Part shown: positions 6,515 through 13,889 of the stretch, piece after piece | Position numbering within the stretch: the stretch's first letter is position 1 | Layout: the number at the start of each line of letters is the position of its first letter | Origin: Thermaerobacter marianensis | GTDB lineage: Bacteria; Bacillota; Sulfobacillia; DYIH01 | Assembly (NCBI GenBank): GCA_020723785.1 | Contig: DYIH01000003.1 | Coordinates: 6,103-24,023 of the forward strand | Reading direction: 5' to 3' | DNA length: 17,921 nucleotides | Position numbers and translations under genes: made by a program | Notes under the pieces: model-generated | Database searches by the model: none | Seen by the model: only the letters and a program-made list of their open reading frames with translations | What the model was told of the DNA's origin: nothing

Positions 6515-6566
6515 TTTTTTTCTTTTGTTTTTTGTCTTTGTTTTTTTCTTTTGTTTTTTGTCTTTT
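6515..6566. repeat. Two 26-bp T-rich tandem repeats in a polypyrimidine tract
   Basis: Copies at 6515-6540 and 6541-6566 differ only in the last base; a degraded partial copy precedes them (6495-6513). Each copy has T-runs of 7, 4, 6 and 3-4 separated by single C or G bases. In a GC-rich window this is the most easily melted stretch. Being next to a large inverted repeat and downstream of a replication-relaxation gene, it is a candidate DNA-unwinding element. Confidence 0.85.
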
Positions 6567-6579
6567 CTCTTCTGCCTTA

Positions 6580-6771
6580 CCCCCACCCCCACCACCCCAC
6601 CCACCCTCCCCCACCCCACCCCGAAACCTCTCACACTTGCGATAGCAAGTTGAGAGGTCGAGGAAGGGGGTCGTCGGCGGCGGGGCGTTTCAACCCCGGC
6701 GGCGACGACCCCCTTCCTCGGGGGTGGGGTGGGGGAATCCCTCGTCCTGCAAGGGGTGGTGGGGGTGGGGG
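6580..6771. repeat. 192-bp nested inverted repeat, candidate origin structure
   Basis: Three arm pairs nest around one centre: 19 bp (6580-6598 with 6753-6771, C-rich left and G-rich right), 16 bp (6607-6622 with 6721-6736, TCCCCCACCCCACCCC and its complement) and 18 bp (6659-6676 with 6703-6720, CGAGGAAGGGGGTCGTCG). The central spacer is 26 nt. The left half also holds its own hairpin (CCTCTCA and ACTTGC arms, GATA loop, 6627-6657). G-runs of 3-6 make each outer arm G-quadruplex-prone, on the minus strand at left and the plus strand at right. The structure is too large for a normal terminator; origin, oriT or single-strand initiation roles are possible. Confidence 0.85.
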
Positions 6772-6794
6772 GCTTCCGTTGACGTCTGGACCGG

Positions 6795-6885
6795 TATTCC
6801 GATGAATTGATCTAACGTGTTCCGTTCTAAGAACGGAATAGGAAACGTGCATCATCGGAACAGTGCCCGACTTTTCATCGGAATA
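6795..6885. repeat. Cluster of five TTCCG-type half-sites (iteron or operator array)
   Basis: TATTCCGATGAA (6795-6806) and its perfect reverse complement TTCATCGGAATA (6874-6885) flank a 19-bp palindrome with 9-bp arms, TTCCGTTCT and AGAACGGAA (6820-6838), and a third related site ATCATCGGAACA (6851-6862). Together there are five TTCCG(A/T)T half-sites in 91 bp, directly after the stop of the replication-relaxation gene. This fits binding sites for a replication initiator or relaxosome protein. Which protein binds is unknown. Confidence 0.75.
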
Positions 6886-6896
6886 TATTACCCCCC

Positions 6897-7883
6897 TCAC
6901 TTGAGGTAGATCCGCCCGGCCACCTGGTCCCACAGGGTCGTCTCCACCGGCGCAGCGATCGGGCTTCGCTCCCCCGTAGCGCCGGCCTCGACGATCCAGC
7001 CGAAGGGCGCCTCCGGGCGATGCTCCCAGTAGCCCTCATCCAGGTACAGAAAGAATACCCCGCTCACCCGCTTGGCCCGTACATACGCCCGGAGCGGCTC
7101 GATGCTCTGCCGGCCCCGGTCCGGGCGCGCCAGCCGCGCGCCAGCAACGATCACCTTCGGTTCGGCCGGGTAGCGACCCTGCCATAACCCCAGCCGGCGG
7201 TACCGCTCCCAGACGGCGAGCTTACGCTTGAACTTATGCAGTTCCGCCGACCGCTCGTACTCGATGTGCAGGACGACCACGGCGTCGTCCGTGCGGGTGA
7301 CGAGCACCGCATCCGGGTTGAACGCCGCCGCCGGTTCCCCCGCCCGTTCCGCCGGCACCATCTGGTGCGCCTGCCGGGTCGTCAGCCAGGTGACGTCGTA
7401 CCCCTGGCCGGTGAAGTGATCCCGCAGGTCCATGCAGAAGTCTCCAAGCTCCAGGTCGTGGACCACGTTCCCCAGGCTCGGCAGCGTCTCCGGCGGGCGC
7501 CAGCCCCGCCCGATCCCCAGGCACGACTCACCGCGCAGCCGCCGGTCCTCGTCCCGGTGGCGAAGGAGTTCCCACCCCAGCCAATCCAGCCACCAGACGT
7601 ACGGGCCGGACCCCTGGCCGCCCGCCGGGGGCAGCCGTCGGCGGTTGACGAAGTGGCGCTCGTACAGCTTCTGCAGCCGGTCCCGCGCCATGCGCTCCGA
7701 TGCATACCAGAAATGTTCGCGCCAGATCTGGTCGGTCCGCATGAACCGCCGAAGCAACAGGTTGGTCAGCACGGCCAGATCGCGGTCGTTATAGTGGTAC
7801 TTCTTCGGCCTGACGAAGACCTCCTTCAGGGCCGGGCGCGGCCCCCGCGGGTCCTCGGCCGGCGGCGCGTTGTAGACCCACAT
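6897..7883 (-). CDS. Replication-relaxation family protein
   Basis: A 328-aa protein. Residues about 31-85 (DRDLAVLTNLLLRRFMRTDQ, then RMARDRLQKLYERHFVNRR) form a winged-helix DNA-binding domain. The rest has a PD-(D/E)xK nuclease-like layout: HDLELGDF (142-149), NPDAVLV (189-195), then LHIEYERS (205-212) with E208 and E210 as likely metal ligands. This arrangement is typical of the replication-relaxation family (Pfam Replic_Relax) found on Gram-positive plasmids and conjugative elements. No other relaxase or Rep is visible here, so it may act at the origin or transfer start. ATG at 7883 follows AGGTGAG by about 8 nt. The structured 1.36-kb gap begins right after its stop, which strengthens an origin-linked role. 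Confidence 0.8.
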   Translation of the reverse strand: MWVYNAPPAEDPRGPRPALKEVFVRPKKYHYNDRDLAVLTNLLLRRFMRTDQIWREHFWYASERMARDRLQKLYERHFVNRRRLPPAGGQGSGPYVWWLDWLGWELLRHRDEDRRLRGESCLGIGRGWRPPETLPSLGNVVHDLELGDFCMDLRDHFTGQGYDVTWLTTRQAHQMVPAERAGEPAAAFNPDAVLVTRTDDAVVVLHIEYERSAELHKFKRKLAVWERYRRLGLWQGRYPAEPKVIVAGARLARPDRGRQSIEPLRAYVRAKRVSGVFFLYLDEGYWEHRPEAPFGWIVEAGATGERSPIAAPVETTLWDQVAGRIYLK

Positions 7884-8092
7884 GTTATCCGCTCACCTCG
7901 TAAGCGTCTTGTCCGTTGGTCATGCACCGGCCCTTAAGAACGAATGGTTCTCCGCCATTCGAGAGAGGCCTCGGGTTACTCCGTCAGGAAAAACGACGGA
8001 TCCTGCGCATTTGGTACAACGCCTTGATGCGGGTAAGCTGGGAAAGAGTCGAACCCCGTCAGCCAGATGCCCATTAACGCTACGTTCTTTCC
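7884..8092. other. Intergenic region upstream of the replication-relaxation gene
   Basis: About 209 bp with two inverted repeats: CGAATGG/CCATTCG (7941-7961), which on the minus strand is followed by TTCTT and could be a weak terminator for the transfer operon, and TCCGTC/GACGGA (7980-8000). A promoter for the downstream gene would be expected here, but no convincing -35/-10 pair was seen. Confidence 0.4.
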
Positions 8093-8422
8093 TCAAAATA
8101 CCCGCGTCCGCCTGGCCCAGTCGTCGCCGCTCGCCTCAACCACTAGAATCCCGCGCCCAATGTCCACTGCGACCACCCGGCACCGGTCGGGATCGAAGGT
8201 ATCCAGATCTCCTAGGTGCCAGGTGTCGGCCAAGGCGGCCAGCACCGGCCCGACCAAACTGATGGGCACAAGATATGCCAATCCGTCCTCGGATCGGGCG
8301 GCATCGGCCAGGGTCCCGAGCGCCCGCAGAGCCGCGTCCGATTCCCGCAACACATCCAGGATCACGCGGCCCCGCTCGGCGTCGGGATGCCGTTCCTCGC
8401 GAACCTCCGCGTCGTCCCACAA
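8093..8422 (-). CDS. Conserved-looking small protein, function unknown
   Basis: A 109-aa acidic protein at the end of the transfer operon. The start is TTG at 8422, with GGGAGGGG about 6 nt upstream. Its N-terminal half is helical and charged (WDDAEVREERHPDAERGRV); the C-terminal half has alternating strands (CRVVAVDIGRGILVVEASGD) that suggest a small alpha/beta fold. There is no membrane helix, cysteine pair or catalytic motif that I recognise. It follows virD4 by one palindrome copy (8438-8454), and its ribosome-binding site lies in a hairpin loop. It could be a transfer accessory or entry-exclusion-type protein, but nothing in the sequence demonstrates this. Confidence 0.65.
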   Translation of the reverse strand: MWDDAEVREERHPDAERGRVILDVLRESDAALRALGTLADAARSEDGLAYLVPISLVGPVLAALADTWHLGDLDTFDPDRCRVVAVDIGRGILVVEASGDDWARRTRVF

Positions 8423-8439
8423 CGGGATCCCCTCCCGTT
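8421..8439 (-). promoter_or_regulatory. Hairpin presenting the ribosome-binding site of the 109-aa gene
   Basis: On the minus strand AACGGGA and TCCCGTT (7-bp arms) enclose GGGGA, and the Shine-Dalgarno run GGGAGGGG spans the 5' arm and loop. The 3' arm includes the first bases of the TTG start. Formation of this hairpin would limit translation initiation. Confidence 0.5.
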
Positions 8440-8454
8440 ATTTCACGAAAATAA
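8438..8454. promoter_or_regulatory. 17-bp palindromic site, copy at virD4/109-aa gene junction
   Basis: TTATTTCACGAAAATAA on the plus strand, the exact reverse complement of the copy at 1970-1986. It begins one base after the virD4 stop codon and ends at the Shine-Dalgarno region of the 109-aa gene. There is no room for a separate promoter here, so it acts within an operon, as a roadblock, RNA element or ParB-type binding site. Confidence 0.7.
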
Positions 8455-8455
8455 G

Positions 8456-11332
8456 TCAGCGCTGCTTCTTTACGATCCGCCCCAGGAACCGGGCGAAGAC
8501 GGCCAGCGGGTCGCGCACCCGATCCGGCCGCCAACGGTCGGAGGACTCCATCTCGGCCACCGCCTGCCGCGCCTGGGCTGGCGTCGCCCCCTGGCGTCGG
8601 ACCGTCCGCGCGATTTCCGCCGCCTTATGCACCTGACCGAGGCGCGCGGCGATGTCCTCGGCCCAATCCGGGCCATCGGTCGCCGCCGCCCGTGCCCCTT
8701 TCCGCCGCGAGGCCGCTGGCGTGGGCCGACCCTCGCCCGCCGCCCGGGTCGGCTCCCCCGCCGGCGCACCCACGGCGGCCGTTTCCCCCGGGTTCTGCGG
8801 CTCGACCGCCGCCTCGACTGTTTCCGCCACCGCCTCCGTCCCCGGCGCCTCAGGCGGCGGGATGCGCACCTCCGCCGCCGGGTCGAGGAACAGCGTCTCC
8901 GGGCAGGCCGGGAACCGCCGCCGGGACGCTTCGATGTGATAGGCCGCCACGCCGGGGTCGTACAGCGTTCGCCAGTCCACCGTCTGGGCCAGGAACGCCG
9001 GGGTCAGCCGCCCGCCCTGGGTCCAGCGGCAGATGGCGTGGTGCATCGGCAGGTTCAGGTAGTCGTCGACCGAGAAGTTGAGACGGTCCTGCACCTCGTC
9101 CTGTACCCCGATGAAGTTCGAATACAGCCACATGTTCGTCTTGGTGAACCGCTCGCCGTCCTCGAGCTTCTCCGTGCGGAAGATCACCGTGCTCTGCAGC
9201 AGGGACTGCACGGCGTCCTTCAGGCCGGCCTCGTTCATCTGGTCGAGGTACTGGAAGGCGAAAACCGGCTGCAGACCGCCGGCGCGCCCCTCGGCCAGGG
9301 TGGCGGCCAGGTCCCGATTCAGGTCGTTGTGGGCCTCATCCAGGTACACGGCCACATCCACCCGGTCCGTCTCCGGCCGGGCCAGTTGGCCCTGAATCAG
9401 CTGGCAGACCGACGAGACGATGAAGTTCCCCATCAGGCGCACGTTCTCATCGCCGGCCGCCCCCTTGGGCGTGTGGATGATGAGCACCCCGCGCTCACGG
9501 ACGAACTCCTCCCAGTCGATGGCGTTCGGCCCGCAGAACAGACGGCGCAGCGGCTCCTCGGACAAGAAGCGCCACAGCTTGTTCTTCGGCGCGATGAACA
9601 CCTCCTCGAGCAGGCCCGGCCGGGAAGCCATGGCCGGGATGTCCACCGTCCAGGTAAGGCGCACCATCGGGTCGCGCGTCCGATCGACCAAGCCCCGCCG
9701 ATATTCCGGGTCAGCCAGGACGCGGTAGACGTCGAACAACGTGCCCGTGTCGGGCAGGGCGTCCAACACGAGCTGGATGCCTGCCCGCAGGATCTGGTCG
9801 GATCGGGCCTGGATGGCGTCGTCCCCAAAGACGCTCTTGAATCCGCTCATCAGGTTGTCCACCAACAACGCGCGGGAGACGACCCGCCGGAAAGGGTTCA
9901 GGCTGACCCCGTTCTGCGGGTCGGCCACGTCCAACCAGATGACCGGACGGTCACGCGGGACCAGTCCGACCGCCGCCCGCGCCGTGTCGCCCTTCGGGTC
10001 CTTGAGGATGATGCACTTCCGCCGGTCCCGGGCGTCCTTGGCGAAGAGGCGCAGCAGGGTGGTCGACTTACCGACCCCCGGCACGCCCAGGAGTAACAGG
10101 CCGTACCGGCGCTCCGCCGGGTCGAAGTCCAGGTACCCCACCTCGTCCCGCATCACCGCCTCGGCCGCGCTGGTCACGCGCGGCACCGTCCGCTGGGCCG
10201 GCCCGCGGCGGACCGGGAAGCGGTTGAGCGGCACACGGCTGCGCACGCTGGGTAGCTGCATGAGCGTCGCCAGGCTGACGGAGGCCATCCTCATCCGCCG
10301 CACGAGGGGCCCCCAGCCGGGCGACCGGTCCCGCACCCAGCGGAACCACCATCGCCGGCCCAGCAGGACCACGGACGGGATCAGCTCGTTGTCCCCACTG
10401 GCCTCCTTCATGCAGCCGACGAGCGCCTGGGCGCTCGGCCAGTCGTCGCTGGCCAGCCGGATCTCCACCGCAAACAGCTTCTTGCCCACCGCCTCCAGCA
10501 TCCGGTTGAACTCCTTGTTCTCCACATAGCCGACGCCCGGATCACCGGCGTCCCCGGCGCGCCGGCGCTGGGCCGCGCCCTCCACGTACCGGACCCGGCC
10601 CTTGATCTCCCGCGCGGTCACCCCGGCCGGGATGAGCACGAACTGCAGCCGCACCTCGGCCTCGGCCCGGTCCAAGGCGGCAACCATCGATTCGCTGATC
10701 AGATTCTGGTAGTTCTTCAGGCTCTTCAGCCCCAAGCTCCAATGCTCGGCCAGCCGGAACTGCTGAGCGTACAGGTAGTGCGCCTTGGGCCGATCCGTCG
10801 CCGGCGCGAAGCGCACGTTCTGGTAGGTGGCCTGCAGCCGTGCCTGGACGTAGCCCATGACCCGGCCCGGCGCCGTCAGGTAGAAGCGCACCAGGTCGCC
10901 CGGCTTCTTGGCCAACTCCCACACCGCCCAGGGCTGGCCGGCCACCAACCCGACGAACCGGGCGGCCAGCAACCCGTGGAGGTGATCGAAAAAGGCCATG
11001 ACCTCGAAGGGTTCTGTCGTGTCGTCCCGCGACAGCACGATCTCCACCGTCTCCAGCTCGGCCACCCGGCGCGCCCGGGCGCCCAGGGTGGCCGCCAAGC
11101 GCAGTCCCTGCCCGGCCAGGACAGCGCCGGCGCCAGCCAGCGCCATCACCAGCCCGGCCCGCCCGGCGGCCGACAGCCAGCCCAGGTCCGGCAGCCCCAG
11201 GGCCGGCGCCGCCGCCGACCCGCCGCCGCCCACTCCGCCACCCGGCGGCCAGTGCCGGCTGGCCTTCTCATACAGGACGGCGGCCACCGCCAGAAGGAAG
11301 AGCATCCCGAGAGACGGGTCCTTTCGGAACAT
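8456..11332 (-). CDS. virD4: VirD4/TraD-type coupling ATPase
   Basis: A 958-aa type IV coupling protein. Two N-terminal membrane segments (about 9-21 and 58-81) precede a large soluble part. The ATPase domain shows Walker A GVPGVGKST (416-424), followed by IILKDPKGD, and Walker B VAVYLDEAHN (660-669), then GGLQPVFAFQYLDQM, the usual sensor-like region. An N-terminal extension of about 300 residues before the ATPase and an Ala/Pro-rich linker (about 830-890) make it longer than the usual 550-700 aa. The C-terminus is basic and helical and may bind substrate. It should deliver the relaxosome DNA to the VirB channel at the inner membrane. ATG at 11332 has GGAGG 8 nt upstream, just after a palindrome copy. 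Confidence 0.92.
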   Translation of the reverse strand: MFRKDPSLGMLFLLAVAAVLYEKASRHWPPGGGVGGGGSAAAPALGLPDLGWLSAAGRAGLVMALAGAGAVLAGQGLRLAATLGARARRVAELETVEIVLSRDDTTEPFEVMAFFDHLHGLLAARFVGLVAGQPWAVWELAKKPGDLVRFYLTAPGRVMGYVQARLQATYQNVRFAPATDRPKAHYLYAQQFRLAEHWSLGLKSLKNYQNLISESMVAALDRAEAEVRLQFVLIPAGVTAREIKGRVRYVEGAAQRRRAGDAGDPGVGYVENKEFNRMLEAVGKKLFAVEIRLASDDWPSAQALVGCMKEASGDNELIPSVVLLGRRWWFRWVRDRSPGWGPLVRRMRMASVSLATLMQLPSVRSRVPLNRFPVRRGPAQRTVPRVTSAAEAVMRDEVGYLDFDPAERRYGLLLLGVPGVGKSTTLLRLFAKDARDRRKCIILKDPKGDTARAAVGLVPRDRPVIWLDVADPQNGVSLNPFRRVVSRALLVDNLMSGFKSVFGDDAIQARSDQILRAGIQLVLDALPDTGTLFDVYRVLADPEYRRGLVDRTRDPMVRLTWTVDIPAMASRPGLLEEVFIAPKNKLWRFLSEEPLRRLFCGPNAIDWEEFVRERGVLIIHTPKGAAGDENVRLMGNFIVSSVCQLIQGQLARPETDRVDVAVYLDEAHNDLNRDLAATLAEGRAGGLQPVFAFQYLDQMNEAGLKDAVQSLLQSTVIFRTEKLEDGERFTKTNMWLYSNFIGVQDEVQDRLNFSVDDYLNLPMHHAICRWTQGGRLTPAFLAQTVDWRTLYDPGVAAYHIEASRRRFPACPETLFLDPAAEVRIPPPEAPGTEAVAETVEAAVEPQNPGETAAVGAPAGEPTRAAGEGRPTPAASRRKGARAAATDGPDWAEDIAARLGQVHKAAEIARTVRRQGATPAQARQAVAEMESSDRWRPDRVRDPLAVFARFLGRIVKKQR

Positions 11333-11347
11333 GGCACCACCCTCCGT

Positions 11348-11364
11348 CTATTTCACGGAAATTG
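11348..11364. promoter_or_regulatory. 17-bp palindromic site, copy at HD-gene/virD4 junction
   Basis: CTATTTCACGGAAATTG on the plus strand. The stop codon of the HD-domain gene and its last four codons (ISVK) lie inside the site, and the virD4 ribosome-binding site follows within a few bases. The outermost arm bases are degenerate, but the TATTTC/GAAAT core is kept. Confidence 0.65.
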
Positions 11365-11908
11365 CCCGCGGCGGCGGCGCGTCCGCCCCGCTGACCAACT
11401 GGACCTGTACGGCCGCGAGAAGGTGGGCCCGCAGCCAGTCGAACCAAGCCCGGTGGGACGCCGCCAGGGGCACGGCCCCGCCCGCCGCCCGGCGGCGGTA
11501 CTCGCCCAGCTCGCCGCTCAACCGGGCCCGCGGCAGATACCACCACCACGGGTCGTAGCGGATCGAGAGCTTGTCCGCCCAGCACAGCCGGCTGGGCGGA
11601 ACGCCCGCCTTGGCCGCGTAGTGACGGCTGTGGTAGAGCACCAGATCCCGGTACGCCGGTCCCAACAGCCGGCCGATCAGCCGGGCGCCGAACTCGGGAT
11701 GACGCCGCCCCCGCGGTCCGTCCATGTCCGGCGTCCACCAGTAACCCCAGTCGTGGACCAGGATCGCCAGCGTCTCGCGCCAGGTCGGCGGGCCGTACAG
11801 GTTTCGCCAAGCCAGCCACACCGTAAAGGGATGCCAGAGGAACTGGTGCACACCCCAGAGCAGGGACCTCCGCCCGACCGGAAACAGCCGTTCCAACCAC
11901 TCCTCCAT
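11348..11908 (-). CDS. HD-domain phosphohydrolase-like protein in the transfer operon
   Basis: A 186-aa protein with an HD-superfamily pattern. Candidate metal ligands are H21 or H26 (VHQFLWHP), the HD pair H52-D53 (ILVHDWGYW), H70 (RHPEFGARLI), H93 or H96 (YHSRHYA) and D112 (WADKLSIRYDP). Such proteins are usually metal-dependent phosphohydrolases acting on nucleotides or phosphate esters; the substrate here is unknown. The N-terminal part is rich in Trp and aliphatic residues and may lie on the membrane. ATG at 11908 follows AGGAGG by 7 nt, 17 nt after the virB4 stop. It is not a standard channel component, so it may be a cargo or regulatory gene. Its stop lies within a palindrome copy. Confidence 0.65.
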   Translation of the reverse strand: MEEWLERLFPVGRRSLLWGVHQFLWHPFTVWLAWRNLYGPPTWRETLAILVHDWGYWWTPDMDGPRGRRHPEFGARLIGRLLGPAYRDLVLYHSRHYAAKAGVPPSRLCWADKLSIRYDPWWWYLPRARLSGELGEYRRRAAGGAVPLAASHRAWFDWLRAHLLAAVQVQLVSGADAPPPRAISVK

Positions 11909-11924
11909 CGCCGGCCCTCCTCTC

Positions 11925-13889
11925 TCATGCCGGCCTGCCGGCTTCGGCGTCCTCCGCTTCCTCCGCCTCGATGATCCTTAGCTCCTCCGGGTCGGTGGTG
12001 ATCAACCGGTGCAGCGACGGCGGCACCTGGACGCGTACCGCCACCCGCTGGCCGCCGGCGATGAGCACCCCGACGCCGCGACGCAGCCGCAGGGATTCGC
12101 CGGCCTGGTCCGCCGGCGGGGTGACCAGCCGCACCTCCGCCTGGGATAGGTTGAATACGCGCCCGGCATAACGCGCCTCGGCCGGGTTCGTCTGGGTCAA
12201 CACGAACTTGGTGTAGGCATTGGCCAGACAGACCCGCGCCTCTTCCTTAAGCGGCGTGTCCTCCCCGCCTTCGCGGCCGAGGAAGTCCGTCAGGCACTGG
12301 CTCATCAGCGTGACCCGGCCGCCCGCCTTGCGGGCCTCGCGGTACAGCCGCGAGACGAACTGAGCGGTGTTCAGGCGCCGAAACATGTGGTGCGCCTCGT
12401 CCAGGACGATCTCCTTGGGCCGCCGGTCCGACCAGAGCCAGGCCAGGGCGAAGTCGGACAAGGCGTAGTAGACCGCCTCCGCCAGGTGCGGCTGGCCCTT
12501 CAGCAACCCGTAGATGTTGAACCCGATCACGTCGCTCGACAGGTCCACGTTCGTCTGGCCGTTGAACAGGGCCAGGCTGCCATGGACGTACGGCTCCAGC
12601 CGCAGGGCCAGGTCCCCGCCTTCCGGATCCGCCCGCAGGGCGTCATACACATCGCCCAGAACCGGCATCTCCTTCAACCGGCCGAATCCGCGTTCAAAGC
12701 GCGTGTCGTAGACCGACGCCCAGTCGTCGGTGAAGCCCCGTTCGGCGTACACCTGCCGGAGTACGCGGTCCAGCACGGCCCGCTCGGCCGGGCTGAAATG
12801 CGCGCCCGGGTTGTTGAGCAGCACCTCGAGGAAGTTGATGAGAAAGCCCACCTTCAAGCTCACCGGCCGCAGCTCGTCCTCCTCCAACCGGGAGAGATCC
12901 TGGGGCGGCACCAGGGCGCAGACGTTGACCCGGTGCGCCGAACTCAGGCTCAGGTGGACGTACTGGCCGCCCAGTCGCTCCACCCAGCGCCGCCACTCGC
13001 TCTTGGACGGGTCCACCACCAGGACCGGCCGGCCCCACCAGTGGGATTGGGTCATCACGTTCTTGATGGCGAAGCTCTTGCCCGTGCCGGTCGCCCCGAT
13101 GACCACCATGTGGCCTGCCGGCAGAAGCCCCCGGTCCAGGATGACGACCGACCGGTTGGCCAGGTTGATCCCCCAGAACTCGCCGCTTTGGTGCACCAAC
13201 TCCGACGTCGAAAAGGGCATCGTCGTCGCCAGGCTCAAGGTGTCCATGTTGCGGCCGGAGGGCACGAGCAATTGTCCAAGCGGCAGCGTCGTCTTGAAGC
13301 CCTCCTCCTGCTGGAAGTAGCAGGTCCGCGTGGCGAGCATGATCCCGTCCAACTCTTGGCGCACCCGGTCCGTCAGATCGTCGAGTTCCTCCAGCGACCC
13401 GGCGAAGAGGGTGACGTACAGGTGCCAGACGCACAGCTTGATCTGATTCCGGGCCAGCGCGTCGCGCAGGGCCACAGCGTCCTCCAGAGCGATGAGGTCG
13501 TAGGCGTCCGGCGGCTTCCGGCGCCGGTGGGCGTCGTTGATCCGCGTCTCCAACTTGACGATCTCGGCGTTGAGTTCGGAGATCACCGGCCCGGACGGCA
13601 GCGGGAAGATGTACTGAGCCACCCGCAGGTCCGCCGGGAAGCTGTAGAGCGGGTCCAGCCAGCCGTTCTCCACGTCGCGCGGGAATCCGACCGCCTTCAG
13701 CGTGCGGGCGTACCGCCCGCCGAGGTCCAGGTAGCCCGGTCGCGGGTCCATCGCCGCCGGCGCCATCAGGTCGCCCGGCGTCGTCCGCCCGCCGTCCAGG
13801 TAAGCCGTCCGTTCCGGCGGGCCCAGGACGAGCTTGTCCGCCCCGCCGTGTCGGTCCCATCGCCATCCGAGCTTGGGCAGCCGGATCAT
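11925..13889 (-). CDS. virB4: VirB4/TraE-type conjugation ATPase
   Basis: A 654-aa ATPase powering the type IV secretion channel. The N-terminal 250 residues hold a middle domain (LFAGSLEELDDLTDRVRQEL, CYFQQEEGFKTTLPL). Walker A is GATGTGKS (265-272), then PVLVVDPSKSEW, and the Walker B region is KEIVLDEAHHMF. RLYREARKAGGRVTLMSQ follows, the usual VirB4 arginine-rich stretch. ATG at 13889 overlaps the TGA of the preceding TraC-like gene (ATGA), which rejects the longer frame that opens further upstream. The N-terminal module found in full-length VirB4s is encoded separately by that upstream gene. The C-terminus ends in an acidic Glu/Ala run. Confidence 0.93.
   Translation of the reverse strand: MIRLPKLGWRWDRHGGADKLVLGPPERTAYLDGGRTTPGDLMAPAAMDPRPGYLDLGGRYARTLKAVGFPRDVENGWLDPLYSFPADLRVAQYIFPLPSGPVISELNAEIVKLETRINDAHRRRKPPDAYDLIALEDAVALRDALARNQIKLCVWHLYVTLFAGSLEELDDLTDRVRQELDGIMLATRTCYFQQEEGFKTTLPLGQLLVPSGRNMDTLSLATTMPFSTSELVHQSGEFWGINLANRSVVILDRGLLPAGHMVVIGATGTGKSFAIKNVMTQSHWWGRPVLVVDPSKSEWRRWVERLGGQYVHLSLSSAHRVNVCALVPPQDLSRLEEDELRPVSLKVGFLINFLEVLLNNPGAHFSPAERAVLDRVLRQVYAERGFTDDWASVYDTRFERGFGRLKEMPVLGDVYDALRADPEGGDLALRLEPYVHGSLALFNGQTNVDLSSDVIGFNIYGLLKGQPHLAEAVYYALSDFALAWLWSDRRPKEIVLDEAHHMFRRLNTAQFVSRLYREARKAGGRVTLMSQCLTDFLGREGGEDTPLKEEARVCLANAYTKFVLTQTNPAEARYAGRVFNLSQAEVRLVTPPADQAGESLRLRRGVGVLIAGGQRVAVRVQVPPSLHRLITTDPEELRIIEAEEAEDAEAGRPA

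Noticed and set aside
5994..6805. Plus-strand frames through the T-rich and C-rich tracts
   Set aside because: They encode Phe/Leu and Pro/His homopolymer-like sequence from the repeats and are not plausible proteins.
6779..6807. A plus-strand promoter starting with TTGACG at 6779
   Set aside because: The -10 candidate at 17 bp (ATGAAT) is poor, and no plus-strand gene follows; an antisense RNA is possible but unsupported.
7884..7903. A 14-base match to the lac operator core (GTGAGCGGATAACA) on the minus strand just before the replication-relaxation gene
   Set aside because: It coincides with the ribosome-binding site and the ATG region, the flanking operator bases do not match, and no LacI-type gene is present; chance is sufficient.
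8035..8075. A tRNA T-arm-like string (GGGGTTCGACTC) on the minus strand
   Set aside because: The 5-bp T-stem does not pair, and no acceptor, anticodon or D arm can be drawn, so there is no tRNA or attachment-site evidence.
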